Of a stretch of DNA of 64,000 nucleotides, positions 12,205 through 24,724 are shown in pieces. How positions within the stretch are numbered: the stretch's first letter is position 1; each line of letters opens with the position of its first letter. A program made the position numbers and the translations under genes. The stretch spans positions 91,839,119 to 91,903,118 of the forward strand of contig CM057834.1 of the NCBI GenBank assembly GCA_030068075.1. Reading direction: 5' to 3'. The DNA comes from Paguma larvata (Eukaryota > Chordata > Mammalia > Carnivora > Viverridae). The notes under the pieces are model-generated. The model ran no database searches and was not told where the DNA came from. It saw nothing but the letters and a program-made list of their open reading frames with translations.

Positions 12205-12372
12205 AGTCTTCATTTCCTCCCTCCTTCTGTCCTTCTGTCCACCCCTCTCTCCCTCCTCCCATCCCTCCCTCCTTCCTTCTTTCTCTCCCCCGCCTTTTTC
12301 CTTCTTCCTCCCTCCCTTCCTATTTGCCTTCCTCCTACCTTTCCACCTCCCTTCCCTGTCTCCTTCCTTCAA
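12205..12372. repeat. Pyrimidine-rich (CCTT/CTTC)n tract
   Basis: About 170 bases of nearly pure C/T on the plus strand. It yields spurious open frames on both strands. Confidence 0.85.
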
Positions 12373-12710
12373 CAAATTACTTACAGACAACCTAACATGT
12401 GGCTGGGTACAAGCTCCTTAATTTAGAAAATGAGACTTTACTGCATTCAACATAAAAGTAAAGAGCACTTGTCCCCAGGTAGATCGCTGCAAATAAACGG
12501 AGAGAGACAGAACCTAGCTTCACTTGAATACTTCTACCCACTTACCTACGGAAAAATAAAACGAAATCCTGGGTCATTTTGTTGCCGGACGATCGTGGGT
12601 AAGACTTTGGGGATGAAGACCGTGTGCAGCCACAGAGGTAAGCACCAAAACAACACCTTACTTCCAATATGTGCTGTGCACCTGCGGTAGCATTTTAAAA
12701 GCTCATTCCT

Positions 12711-12943
12711 GGGGCACCTGGGTGGCTCAGTCGGTTTAGCGTTCGACTTCAGCTCGGGTCATAATCTCACGGCTTGTGAGTTCGAGCCCCGCATTGGGCT
12801 CTGTGCTGACAGCTCAGAGCCTGGAGCCTGCTTCAGATTCTGTGTCTCCCTTTCTCTCTGCCCCTCACCCACTCACTCTCTATCTCTCTCTCTCTCTCAA
12901 AAATAAATAAACATCAAAAAAATAAAAAAATTTTAAAAATCTC
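12711..12943 (+). mobile_element. CAN-SINE, plus strand
   Basis: Full-length copy: GGGGCACCTGGGTGGCTCAG head, CTCTGTGCTGACAGCTCAG body, (CT)n and AAAAATAAATAAACATC tail. A near-perfect target repeat AAA(G/T)CTCATTCCT lies on both sides. Confidence 0.95.
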
Positions 12944-14160
12944 ATTCCTACTTAGAATCTAGAGAAAGATGAAGTCAGTTTAGGGTCCCTCCCTGCCCCC
13001 ACCTGTCCCCAGGTCAGTCTGGAGTCTTCTGTCTGGACGCTCCACTGATTCAGGAGTGGGTTCTTTCTGTAGCTCCCCCGAATCCTGTACTGGCGTGGAA
13101 AGCACAAAGTACCTTCATCGTCTGCCCCACTCTACCTTGACTAGTCCACTCCACTCCAACACATCGATGGCTCTCTTCCTGCCCAAAACACACATCCATT
13201 TTCAGTGCTCCATAATCTACCCCTCCTTTCCAAACTTTTCCTCACCCCAAATCACCGTATCTCTCTTTGTGGAAAAAAATGTTGATAGAGTATATTTGTC
13301 ATGTTGATATTCTTTAAATGGTCATTAAAATTATATACAAATATACCACGTACAATACAAAACTAGGGGTAATTTTGGTTTTACCCTACTGATTGCCATT
13401 CGCCATTTTTAATCTTTGTGAGTGTGGCCTGTTCTGCTGTGTTGCCATGTGCCGGGAGAGAAGGAGGCAGGCTCATCCAGCCATGACGGAAGAAATGTGG
13501 GTTTGGATTATCTAATTGGTGTCCCCAAGAAACCCATGAAAGTTTTCCAGTTATAGTTTTAGGGTTCAGGCAGGCCATACGCTGACACGTCGGGAAGTGT
13601 TTTCAAGTCTGACTCAGAGCCACGGTGCCGAAGCTGCACCCCTCTCCATGCGGTGGCCATATGCCCCAGCTCCTCCTGCCAGCACAGATTTGAAACACTG
13701 TCTGCTTGCTCTTCCCCACGTGAATGTTGGTAGTTATCAGCCCAGGTCTGTCTACCTTTTTCCCACTCTTCTCTCCTTTCTCTACTTCTCTCCCCAAATT
13801 TCTAGGCAAGAGCAAGACCATCCAGCATTCCTAGGAGAATCATGGGCTTCTCGATGCCCCTACGTATCTCTGCAGCTGGAAGCAGACACACTCAATACTC
13901 CGCCACCTCTCTCTCTCTGAGAAGAAAGTCTTCCCAGTTGTGGGGTGACGCGATAGAATTCTGAAATCCTCTCTCCACCAAAACCCTCTTGCACTGGGTT
14001 TATTCAATTTACTGGATTTTATGAGGGACCATGAGCAATGACATTCTTTCCCCATCACTGCCTTCAGGTTAGTGTTTAACAGCCTCCTTGCTAACCATGA
14101 GTAATCTTCCTGATAGAGCCTGTGCCTTTCCAGACAAGTGGGAAGCAAAATTTTCCATTA
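12944..14160. other. Intergenic, no gene recognised
   Basis: No domain-bearing frame. Open frames of about 100 codons on both strands near 13597-14148 overlap each other and look accidental. Confidence 0.5.
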
Positions 14161-14176
14161 AAAAAAAAAAAGTTCA

Positions 14177-14358
14177 GGGGTACCTGCGTGGCTCAGTCAG
14201 TTGAGTGTCTGACTCTTGATTTCAACTCAGGTCAGGAACTCACTGGTTTGTGGGTTGGGCCTGTGCTGACAAGTACAGAGCCAGCTTGGGATTCTCTCTC
14301 TTGCCTTTCTCTCTCTGCCCCTCTCCCACTCTCAAAATAAACTAAAAAAAAAAAAAAG
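14177..14358 (+). mobile_element. CAN-SINE, plus strand, shortened
   Basis: GGGTACCTGCGTGGCTCAG head with internal deletions in the body. The A-run plus GTTCAG is repeated on both sides, consistent with a target duplication. Confidence 0.9.
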
Positions 14359-14634
14359 TTCAGTCCCACTGTAATCAAAACCATTATCTCCCAAATAATT
14401 TCAAGGTCTCTCCCCAGTTAGGCCTAAGCACACCTCCACACTGGGTTCCAGCGATGGGGAGGGGAGAGTGAGATCTCTTTTTCTCACCCTCTTTTTCCAC
14501 TTGCTCAGCTGCTTCCAGTTACTGGGAGGAGGCAGAGGGAGAAGGAAGTAGAAAGCACGAGGTATTACTTAACTAGTGGTGGTGCATCTGGCTGCTCAGT
14601 GTCCTCTGGCTAGCAGGAGCCCACATGCTGACTG

Positions 14635-15105
14635 TGGACAGAATGCCCTCCCCAACGATGTCCACCTCCTAATCTGTGAAACCTGTGGGCATGTTACCTT
14701 CCACACTAAAAGGAACTTGACAGATGTGATGATGTGTAGAACCTCCAGATGGGAAGATGAACCTGGGCTGTCCAGACGGGCCCAATGAAATCACAAGGGT
14801 CTTTTATCAGAGGGAGGCAGGAGGGTCAGAGTCAGAGAAGATGTGATGACGGAAGTGGATGGAGGTCAGCATGAGGCCATTACTGGCCGGGAGTGGGGCA
14901 CCAGGAGGCAGGGCTGCACTGAAAAGCTGCCAAGGAAAGGAATTCTCCACCAGAGATCCCAGAAGGAATGCAGGCCTGCCAACACCCTGATGTTAGCCCA
15001 GTAGGACCCAGGTTGGACTTCTGACTTCCAGAACTATGGGATCAGAAATGCGCTGATTTAAATCACTAACTTTCTGGTAATCTATTACAGTAGCGATAGG
15101 AAGTA
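14635..15105 (+). mobile_element. MaLR/MLT1-like solo LTR relic
   Basis: GTCCACCTCCTAATCTGTGA, CATGTTACCTTCCACAC, GGGCCCAATGAAATCACAAG and GGAGGCAGGAGGGTCAGAG, ending with CTTCCAGAACTATGGGATC and AATCACTAACTTTCTGGTAA, follow the order of an old MaLR-type LTR. No internal retroviral coding sequence is seen. The exact subfamily is uncertain. Confidence 0.6.
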
Positions 15106-15182
15106 GCTGACTTGTGGGACTCTTTGTGGGGTTTCCAGACCTCCACAGAGAGATTCTTGGCATGTACCTTTCCCAAAAGCAG

Positions 15183-15411
15183 TACTTCTCAACGAGGGTC
15201 AATTTTTTTATATCCACTCCCCCCCAGGGGAGATTTGATCATGTCTGGAGATATTTTGGATCATCACGACTGGGGGGAATGCCAATAGCATCTAGCAGAT
15301 GGAGGCCCGAGACGCCAACTATCCTACAATGCACAGGACAGGCTCCTACAACAGAGAAGTATCAAGTCCAAAATGTCAGTAGTGTCAAGGTTAAAAACCC
15401 TAATCTAAAGC
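15183..15411 (+). mobile_element. MER20 hAT DNA transposon (copy 1)
   Basis: CTTCTCAACGAGGG, CATGTCTGGAGATATTTTGG, CTACAATGCACAGGACAGG and AAAATGTCAGTAGTGTCAAG match the MER20 consensus end to end. It is non-coding. Confidence 0.8.
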
Positions 15412-15715
15412 AAGCAATGAACTTGTTGGCCTCTTGTAACCTCTTTCCTCTCCAACAGACAGCACCTCCCTCACCTTCAAGAGGGTCCTTTCAGAACAGC
15501 TTGAGCCTGACTCACTTCGACAGTGGGTGCCTGAAGGGAAAGCATTACCCTTCTTTGCTGCACCAAACACCGGCAGTCAGGCAGCCCCTACACCGCCCAC
15601 CTGTTCTCTGTGCTGCGCCACTCGTGGCAACAGTAGACAGCCTCTTCCCTTCTCGTTTCACCAAGCAAGAGTCAAGCATCAATCTCCAGATTGCCACTGC
15701 CCTCTACGACTGGGC

Positions 15716-15922
15716 AATGGTTCTCAACCAGGGGTAATTTTGCCCCCCACCCAGGGGACATTTAGCCACGTCTGGAGATATATTTTGGTTGTCACAATTG
15801 TGGGAGGTGGAGAGATGCTACTGGCATCTAGTGGGTGGAGGCCAGGGAGGCCACTGAACATGTCTACATTCCAGGGCAAAGATTTATACACCCAAAATAT
15901 CAATAGCACCGAGGTTTAGAAG
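15716..15922 (+). mobile_element. MER20 hAT DNA transposon (copy 2)
   Basis: TGGTTCTCAACCAGGGGTAA, CACGTCTGGAGATATATTTT, CATCTAGTGGGTGGAGGCC and AAAATATCAATAGCACCGAG match MER20 in the same orientation as the copy about 300 bases upstream. The middle is shorter than in copy 1. Confidence 0.82.
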
Positions 15923-16519
15923 TTCAGCTGCAGGAAATCCAGGTGAACCTCTTTGAAGAACGTTCTTGCTGCCTGCTCTGACAGCAACAAGGGAAGACGG
16001 TGAGTAAGATGCTGGTCTCCCTTTCTGCCAAGGATCTTGACTCTACACACCCTCCCTTGTCTTTGTGGGGGGGAGGGGAGGACAGCATTCTAGGGAGTCA
16101 GACAGGAAAGTTGCATGATCTCCTCTTATGCAAATTCCCTTTGAAGGATCCTCTCTTACATAAGTTGGAGGCAGAAGATGAATTAAGGATTCTGTCTCTA
16201 GATTATGTGGTCACTTATTACCAACTGTATCCCACGTGGGGGGCTTAGCCAACACTTTGAAACCCTCATTTAACGTCCTGTTACACACCTTCCATAAGAT
16301 GTTCAAGGCTTTGTTAGGACTTAGAGATTTCCCTGTTAATTCTGCAGGGAAGCATTGTAGGCAAGCGTTTTCATCGAATAATGATTTTCGTTTTCTGAAT
16401 GTGTCTTTCACACAAATGTAAGGCACTGGAGTGGAGACGTGCTCTAATAATGTAAGTATCAGAGAAAGGACACGTACAAACAAAAGAAGAGAGGACAGAG
16501 TACAGTGGGGTTTGTGAGC

Positions 16520-16682
16520 TTCATTCATTCATTCATTACTTCAAATACTCTGCTCAAATGCTGCCTTCCTGTTGAAAGTCTCCCTCATCACAGTGTTTAA
16601 ATAATCTACCACTGCCCTTTGCCCACTTTCTCTGTCTGATCATTGTACTTTTCTTTTATCGTGATGTAATCCTGTGCCATAA
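16520..16682 (+). mobile_element. LINE-2 3' fragment
   Basis: CTGCTCAAATGCTGCCTTCC followed by AAAGTCTCCCTCATCA and a TCTGATCATTGTACTT stretch resembles the L2 3' region. Confidence 0.5.
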
Positions 16683-16684
16683 AA

Positions 16685-18170
16685 ATTCACCCTTTTAAGT
16701 ATATAATTCAGTGGGTCTTAGCATATTTGCAAGATTTATGCAACAATCACCACTATCTGATTCTAGAACACCTTCATCACCCCAAAAAGAAATCCTATTT
16801 CCTTCATGGTTATTCCCAATTTCTCCCCTCTAGTTCCTATCAACTGCAAATCTATTTATTTTCTATCTGTATGATTTGGCCTGTCCTTGACACTTCATGT
16901 AAATGGAATCACACAATATGTGTCCTTTTTTGTCTGGCTTCTTTCACTTAGCATAAATATTTTCAAGGTTTATCTCTTTTGTGGTATATCATCAGTATTT
17001 CATTCCTTTTTGTGGCTGAATAATATTCCATTGAAAGGATATACAACATTTTCATCTGTTTATCAAACACATGGGTGCTTTCTTTTTCTGGCTATCATGA
17101 ATAATGGTGCTATGAGCATTCATGTTTGAGTTTTTGCATGGACATATGTTTTCAATTGTTGCATCCTACCTCGTAGTGGAATTGTTGGATCATATAGTAC
17201 CTCTGTTTAACTTTTTGAGGAACTGCTAAACTGTTTTCCACAGTGGCTACAACATTTTACGTTCAAATGTAAAAGGGTTCCAATTTCTCCACATCCTTGT
17301 CAACACTTATACTTGTCTTATTTTTGCCATCCTAGTAGGTATAATGTGATATCTCATTGTAGTTTGATTTGCATTTCCCTAATGACTAATAGTGCTGAGT
17401 GCTTTTTTCATTGGCTTATTGGCCATTTGTATATCTTATTTGGAAAAATGTCTGTTCAAATCCTTTGCCCACTTTTTAAATTGGGTTGTCTTTTTATTGT
17501 TGAGTTGTAAGAGTTCTTTATATACTCTGGGTACTAAACTCTTATCAGATATAGAATTTGAAAGTATTTTCTCCTGGTTACATGAGTTATCTTTTTGCTT
17601 TCTTGACAGTAAACACTGAAGCACAAAAGTTTTTTAATTTTGATAATGTCTAATTTCTCTATTTTTTCATTGCTTATGCTTTAAGTTTCATATCTAGGGA
17701 GGCCGTGCATAACCCAAGGGCATAAAGATTTATACCTCTGTTTTTTCTTAATGTTTATTCATTTTTGAGAGACAGAGTGCAAGTAGGAGAGGGGCAGAGA
17801 GAGGGAGACACAGAATCTGAAGCAGGCTCCAGGTTCTGAGTTGTCAGCCCAGACCCCAACATGGGGCTTGAATCCACGAACTGTGAGATCATGACCTGAG
17901 CCAAAGTCGTATGCTTAACCGACTGAGCCACTCAGGCGCCCCTATACCTCTGTTTTCTTCTAAGAATTTAATAGTTTCAGTTCTTACATTTCAGTCTTTG
18001 ATCCGTTTTGAGTTAATTTTTAATATGGTGCGAGGTAGAAGTATAACTTCATTCTTTTGCATGGCGTTATTCAGCTGTAGGTGTTAGTTTTTTAAAAGAC
18101 TATTCTCCCCCCACTAAATAGTCTTGGCATCCTTGTTGAAAATCAATTCTTTTTTATGGCAGTTATCATC
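16685..18170 (-). mobile_element. LINE-1 3' half, minus strand
   Basis: Read on the plus strand it has GGAATCACACAATATGTGTC, CTGAATAATATTCCATTG, TTTGCATTTCCCTAATGAC, GGCCATTTGTATATCTTATT and TTGATCCGTTTTGAGTTAAT, the reverse complement of an L1 ORF2 tail plus 3' UTR. Short minus-strand frames such as 17436-17624 are ORF2 remnants. A SINE interrupts it. Confidence 0.88.
17739..17943 (-). mobile_element. CAN-SINE inserted in the L1
   Basis: TTTATTCATTTTTGAGAGAC to GAGCCACTCAGGCGCCCC. TATACCTCTGTTTT occurs on both sides as the target duplication. Confidence 0.94.
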
Positions 18171-18261
18171 TAAAATTATATGATCTGTTTACTTGTTAAT
18201 ATTTGCCCTTCACAAATTCCCAAAGTCTCTCACTATCCTCCATCTCTCCCACTCCCCAAAC

Positions 18262-18362
18262 TAAACTGAAAGATTCATGAAGACAGGAACTTATCTGTTT
18301 ACTATTTATCTCCACTGCCTGGGACAGAGTAGGCACTTATGTATATGTTGAATGAATAAATG
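18262..18362 (+). mobile_element. L2-like 3' end
   Basis: CATGAAGACAGGAACTTATC followed by GGACAGAGTAGGCACTTA and TTGAATGAATAAATGAG resembles the L2 terminal segment. Confidence 0.4.
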
Positions 18363-18442
18363 AGCTTCCAGTTTCCCTTAGAAACTATGGTCGTTGTGTG
18401 TATCTATACCATCAAAGGGCAGGAACTCATTTAATTTAGGGC

Positions 18443-18481
18443 AAAATAATAAAATAAAATAAAATAAAATAAAATAAAATA
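18443..18481. repeat. (AAAAT)n microsatellite
   Basis: About seven AAAAT units in a row. Confidence 0.9.
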
Positions 18482-18482
18482 A

Positions 18483-21400
18483 CAAAGTTGTTGAGCACTG
18501 TGTTGAAGTGAGCTTTCATAAACATTTCCTGGATTGGATAAGAAGAGCCTAATAAGGCAAGTAACTACCCATTAGTAAAGACAGAGTCTGCAGAGAAGTT
18601 AATAGAAATCCAGAGGGAAGTTTAAAGGGACCACCCAAGACCATTACCAGATATTCCAGTAGTGACCTCAACAGGAGAGTGGCCCCAGGCAACTCTCTTG
18701 CCAGTATACGGCCTCAGTGCTCATCCCCAACACCAGTCTCAGGTCACCTGCAGTGCTAGTATTCTGATATTCCAGAGTCTTTAGAAACAGGCTCTGTAGT
18801 CAACTGAAGTTAATCTTTTTAAGGGATATAGTTTTTATTTGCAATTTATCTTTAAAAATAAATATTAACAAAAATATGCTTTATTAAGAGACAATGAGTG
18901 TCCTCATGAAAGCTGTCTGACCATGACCATAACTCTGACCATGAGTATAAAGATTCAGAGCTCTCGCTAAAAGTGGGTAGGTAAAACTCTTAGCCAAATG
19001 CCTAAAATCGAAAAAGGTTTCAAAGGTTTTCCAGAAGCTCCTATTTAGAAAGAAAGAGTATGCCCGCCCACTAGTGGACAAATTAAGTAATTGCCAGATT
19101 TTCCAAGAAGGATTCCCAGGCTCCACCTTACCGAGAGTGAATACTGTCAGCTAAGCTCTACAACTATCACATAACTGCCCGCACAAGACACTCGCTGAAG
19201 ATGAGTATGACCCTGACAACTACAGGGTCATAAAGGTCTATGGGCGAACACGGAAGAGGTAAGAAAAACAAACCAAGGGCCAGGAGCAAAATCGAAGTTT
19301 ATTTTTCTGAACTAGGATTACAACCATATCACATAATGTATACACATGATATTGACAATGGTAACTTAAATTCAAAACTGGAAAAAAAACATAAAATAGA
19401 AATATTTCACTGTTAACATTTTCTTTCACAATTTGTTAACTTTTGTTTTGAAACCAGAAATCTGCGACATTTTCCTTTAGCACATCATTGTTTAAATCTT
19501 ATACCAAGTTCCACGTAAGCACGGAATTCAGCCTTGACTGGTAGCCTTGACTAGGAGTGCTCCTTAGTTTTATTTCAGTAATTGAGAAGAGCGGTTCACA
19601 AACATAGGCATTTTCAAAGAGTTTTAACAATCTTCGCACAACTGTTCAGATATTTGCAGACGTTTGGGGCTCTGGTGTCACTTGCTAGATGTCCAGTCCT
19701 GTGTCACACTGTGGATCACCTTTCACACTGCAAGTATGTATGAAGAGATAAAGGAGCACTGAGCAGGGGGTGGTCCTCTTCACAGCGCCGAAATCAACAA
19801 GCCACTTTGCAAAGTCAGCTTTCGGCATCACAGAATTTCCATCATGGGGTCCTGACCATCGGTTACAGACCTAGAACTAATTCTAGCCCAGAAAAGAGGA
19901 CCAAATAATGCTCTGCCAGATCACTGTCTCCATAATGTTTCATAACTCTAATGGATGCCTTTGCAGGGCATTCAAAGTGTTTGCCAACCCAAAAGACCAA
20001 TTCTGTGATAACAATCTTTGTTGCTTAGCATAAGCAAAGATTTATTTTCCTTCGTGGTGAGGAATGAGTTCATTTCAACAGTTCAACACATCTCTTTAGC
20101 TTCAGTGGTGACTGAGCCTCCCAACCTACATGCAGTGACCAGACCGCTGTCCAATTATGTGTCCAATTCATTCAATGGTGCCTGCGATGCTCTGTGGCCC
20201 AAACCCCAGGGGGAGATCCAGCCTACAGGTGGTGAGCTCGGGTCCGTGATGGGTTCCATTTTTAACTTCTGGCAGAAAGCAATTCCTGCTGAGTAATGCA
20301 AATGAGTAGAGGTAAAGCCTGTGTCCTTGCATAACTTGCCACATGGAACTTAAGTGTTACCGCAAGTCCAATATTAGCACCATCCATCCCAGGAACATCA
20401 TCTACATTAAATTGTTTGAAAGTTTCCTCTGTTACAGAAATGAATTTCTTAATTACTTCCTAGTGTTGTGCCTGTCATGGGCATACTGTCTAAAATATTT
20501 TCAGTCCTATAAAAATTCTCAAACCCACGGTGAGTAAATAGAGCTAATTATTACATCTAAATATTACTAAATATGTCCCCTCATCAGCTGCAAAAGCAAA
20601 TGTCACAATGTTTAAAACTTTTTTCACACAATTTTTCCTTTAATTTCCTAGCCATATTTCTAGTACATTGAGCAACATTATTTCTGGTTACACTTCTATT
20701 TGTATGTGTTTACATCTTCTCGAGACATACAATTTCTACCCCATTCAATAGACACTCCTTTACAACTTGCTATCTGCGAAGAATTTGATGTCCCAGGCAG
20801 ATTTTTCACTTAAATATATAACTGCTGATTGTATTAAAAATCAAAACAAACCTTCCTGGCTTTTCAGTTCTCCCTGCAGCTCATTAGGATTTAATCACAC
20901 ACCTTTCCCACATCCCTGGTCTTTTTTCTTACAGTGGTTTGTTTCACCACAGCATGTAGGCTGTTGTCTTCAATTACATCCTTTGTCACATAAGCACACA
21001 AGAGTGGCCTCCAGTTTACAAAGTGGAACATAGGACTCTCTGCATCTATATTCTACTTCTTCCTTTTCACAGAGATGTGAGAAATATTTGCTTTTCTAAC
21101 ACTATACAGTAGAAGTGACCTTCACAAGGCAAGACTCAGTTTTGCAAAATATATAACTCTTCTCTGTAATTGAACCTCTGGATCTGATTTCCCTCTATCC
21201 GATGGAAGAACATGTCCTCAGTCTTGTCCAAGAAGTCATTCAGTCTCTTCCATATGGATGCCCACGCCATAAACCATGCCAGTTAAGTACCCCTTGCCTG
21301 TAGTAGTTCTCAATGCTCCCTGCTTTGGAAATGTCAACGCTTAGCTTTTCTCCAGAACAATGACTCAGAATCTTTGAGGATGGGACATGGGTATGGGTGT

Positions 21401-22925
21401 TTCTTTAAAGCCCCGCAGTGCTAATTCAGGCAATTCTGGTGCATAGACAAGGCTGAGAAGACAGATGTGGAGCAAGCTGCTCCTCATGAGACAGCCGGAA
21501 CATGATGGCTGGCCCCCAGAGGCATGGGCGGCCAAATGATGTCAGGGGAGCAGCAGCAAGCACAAAGGGATGAATTTACCACAGTAGCCAGTAAAATACA
21601 GAGACCATCACCCGTCCCCTCTCAGACAGCAGCACCCTGGAGGAAGAGGGAGAGACAGGTGTCCCAGACCCACCCAGTGCCCCTCCAATCCAAGCAGATG
21701 CGGTCTCAGCTCAAACTGTGCTGGGGGGTAGGAGGAAGGGAGATGGTAAGGTTTAAACCAAGCATGAAACTAAACTGGATCGAATATTAATAACCAAAAA
21801 AGACTAGAAAAGATGAAATATGCCTAAGATGTCACCGTGGGATGGGAAAGGGAGAGTCAGCAGCATGGAGTTGGGCACTGTGATTGAAGGAAAGAATCTT
21901 GGTCACATTTATTCTGCTCAGTGAGTTGACATCGCCTTATCAATGAATTATACTTGTGTTTTCTCAGTCACACAGGTTTAAACACTATGATCATAAGATT
22001 TTCTCAGGATTTCTCCTTCCTGTCTTCTAGGAGGTGACACCTATGTTCCGTGGGGATCAAACAAACTTGGAGGGAGGTGGGGAGTGGGGAGCCTCTTCCA
22101 TGGCCATTCCTCTCTTTGCATTGGCTTCATCTGAAACAAAGCTTGCAAAGCCTGCTGGATAAGACCATGAGACCCCTTGGGAATCCATTAACTCCCTCAG
22201 CAAATTTCTAAACCCTTTGTGCGAACACAAGGTTTAGTGGCTCTCTCAAGCGTGCCTGGGGAGACTCTGGAGCAGTCCCGCAGCCCCGCTTTGGCCTTGC
22301 CACCCCCCGCAGCCATGAGCAGTGGGCAGGATACAGGGTCCCTTTCATGGAGATGCTCATCTCCTCCAACTCTTGCCTGCACTTCTCATGCCTCCCCAAC
22401 TGGGGAAGCATCTTCTAATCTGCACGGTGGCGCTTGAGACAGAAGTGGAGAAAACGGCTCCCCCAATCACATAGTCTTCCAAATCTGATCTATCTGACAC
22501 CTGCACCAAAGCTTTTGAACCCAATAGCCAAGAATATGAAACCTTTGGTCTTTGGCTCCCCCATGGACCTCCTCCAGAGGAGAGTCCATTCTAGCTCCCT
22601 GAACGAGAAAGATCTCAGAATAAAAACCAAATTGGCCCCACATCCCTATTAATATGGCACCTGCTCACCAGCCCCCACTGCTCTCGCCTATTAAGATCAG
22701 AGAAAAATGTGAATAAATTCCAACAGAAGATGGTACTAGAACAGTAGAAAACAATCGTGTGCAAGAAATTTAGGGAGATATTATTTATCACAAACTGATA
22801 TAAGTTGGAACAAAATACAGAAAAAGATGAGTTTGGTGCATTGGAATTCACAAAAGCTGATGATAAAAACTACTCTCTATTAGTAGAAGTAACAGAAGTT
22901 ACTGACTCACCAGATATGCAGAACT
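18483..22925. other. Long intergenic stretch, no gene recognised
   Basis: About 4.4 kb between the L1 and the next SINE with no identifiable transposon and no recognisable gene. The only protein-like text is a 35-codon frame ending at 19265 (see findings). The low density of young repeats, unlike the rest of the window, makes it a candidate for conserved non-coding sequence. Confidence 0.45.
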
Positions 22926-22937
22926 TATCAAGGAATC

Positions 22938-23140
22938 TTTTTTTTTTTTTACTTTTTTTTTTTTTAGAGAGAGCACACACAAGCAGGGGAGAGGGGCAGA
23001 GGGAGAGAGAGAGAATATTAAGCTGACTCCACTCTCAGTGTGGAGCCCAATGCAGAGCTTGATCCCATGACTCTGGGATCATGACCTGAGCCGAAATCAA
23101 AAGTTGGAGACTCAACCGACTGAGCCACCCAGGTGCCTAT
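22938..23140 (-). mobile_element. CAN-SINE, minus strand
   Basis: Two long T runs, (GA)n, then GACTGAGCCACCCAGGTGCC. The target repeat ATCAAG(G/A)AATCTT flanks it with one mismatch. Confidence 0.93.
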
Positions 23141-23149
23141 CAAGAAATC

Positions 23150-23245
23150 TTGTTGTTTCCTGTTTCTGGCTGTTATGAGTAAAACTGCTATGAGCATTCT
23201 TGTACAAGTCTTTGTTTCAACATGAATTTTAATTTCTGTAAACAA
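23150..23245 (-). mobile_element. LINE-1 fragment, minus strand
   Basis: TTTCTGGCTGTTATGAGTAA, then GCTATGAGCATTCTTGTACA, matches the L1 3' region read backwards. Confidence 0.45.
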
Positions 23246-24724
23246 TGTTTTCCTAATTTTGCAATATGTTGTTTTTTTCTGGTACTATGTTTATACAACC
23301 ATGATTTAAAGGCAATTTTATAATAAAAATAAATTTCTGAGTTTAATTTGAGATAAAATCAATTTGGAGATGGGGAAACCCACTTTCATCATTTCTCCAT
23401 TTCTATTATAAAAATTGTAACAGGGCCATCACACTGGCACAAAGCCTCAGAGTCAAGAAGATGCTAGGAGTTGGTGAATACTGTGACAAACTAAAAAGTG
23501 CATATATACCTTGTTTTAAATATGCAGCCACTATTCCTCCTCAACCAATTTACCATGCAGCCCCAATGTTCCCCAATCTTCTAATTTTTCAAGGGTAGAC
23601 AGATTTTTTGTGCATATATGCAACCTCCCAAATTTGAACGTTGAACAACAGAAAGGAGTAAGCACTGGCAGTAGGACTGATGCCGTCCAATATTAGGCTG
23701 TACTGGATAAAACTCCATGACAGGCCAGATTTGGCCCAAGTTCTCAGTCTGGCTCTGAGCAATATGAACTTTTAACTTCTTAAAAATACAACATGCCTGG
23801 GCCCTAGCTCAGTTTCTGACTTAACTAGATAGAAAAGAGGCCAGGGCATCTACGCATGACTCTAAAGTGCCAGAGTTCATTCCATTTCACAGTCAGGGTG
23901 AAGAAGCAGGGAATTAAGTTTCAAGTTACAGTGTCTGGTAAATTTCCCAACTTCGGCACTGTGTTCAAAACACCCTGCCGCTTGGCCATGCTAATTCTAA
24001 CCTGATTCAGAGCTCAAACAGTGAGGTGCATCGCAGTGAAATATAATCAGTGACATATACGCAAACAATGAAACTGTCACAAGGCAGTTTTTCTTGTCTC
24101 TAACCCAAATGGCATCAAATTTTGGCTCTTCTGTGTCTGAGGACATTATAATAGCTGACGTTTCTGGAGGAAACTTGAGTCTAAGTAAAAACGTTCGCAT
24201 ATGAACTGATGGGAACTTCTTATTCATGAACATGCTAACCATAGGATAAAAATGTGTCTGCAAATAACAGAAGTGAAAAGAAGCAGAAGGCAGATCAAAG
24301 GAGCTGTTATGTTTTTACAATTTGGCAGGTAACAGGTCTTATGAAATGAGCACAAAAGCATGGGGACAATAAGATTCCTAACGTGGGACTCTTGCCTGTC
24401 TGGTGTATATGGGCTTAAAGTAAGTAAGGGAGAAAGATGCCACGATAGGAACCTGTCTCCCATTTGTTCCAGTGAGCTCCTGCAAGCCCGAGGCAAATGG
24501 GTCTTTATGAAAAACAGAGACAGCCAGTAACAAGATCCTTCCATCATTTGCCTTTCAAGCCTCTGACCTGTAGTCATGTGACAAACAAATGAAGAAAAAC
24601 TGGAAATAACCATTAACTGGGGGAAAAAAATATAACAACATTGAGCGAGGATTAGAAGATTGCAGAGCAGGTATCGGACCTCGGTGTGGAAACCTGGAGG
24701 TGAGGGCCAAAGAGAAGGGCGACA
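23246..24724. other. 5' flank of TAS2R40
   Basis: No repeat I can name with confidence and no gene. A short GGCCAGATTTGGCCCAAG motif near 23723 recalls hAT element ends. A 206-codon minus-strand frame (24224-24844) overlaps the start of TAS2R40, has no domain, and looks like a chance frame. No TATA box or CpG island is evident. Confidence 0.45.

Noticed and set aside
12115..12421. Charged or Ser/Pro-rich frames on both strands
   Set aside because: Products of the low-complexity C/T tract.
15114..15737. 207-codon plus-strand frame
   Set aside because: It runs through one MER20 copy and into the next; transposon text read by chance.
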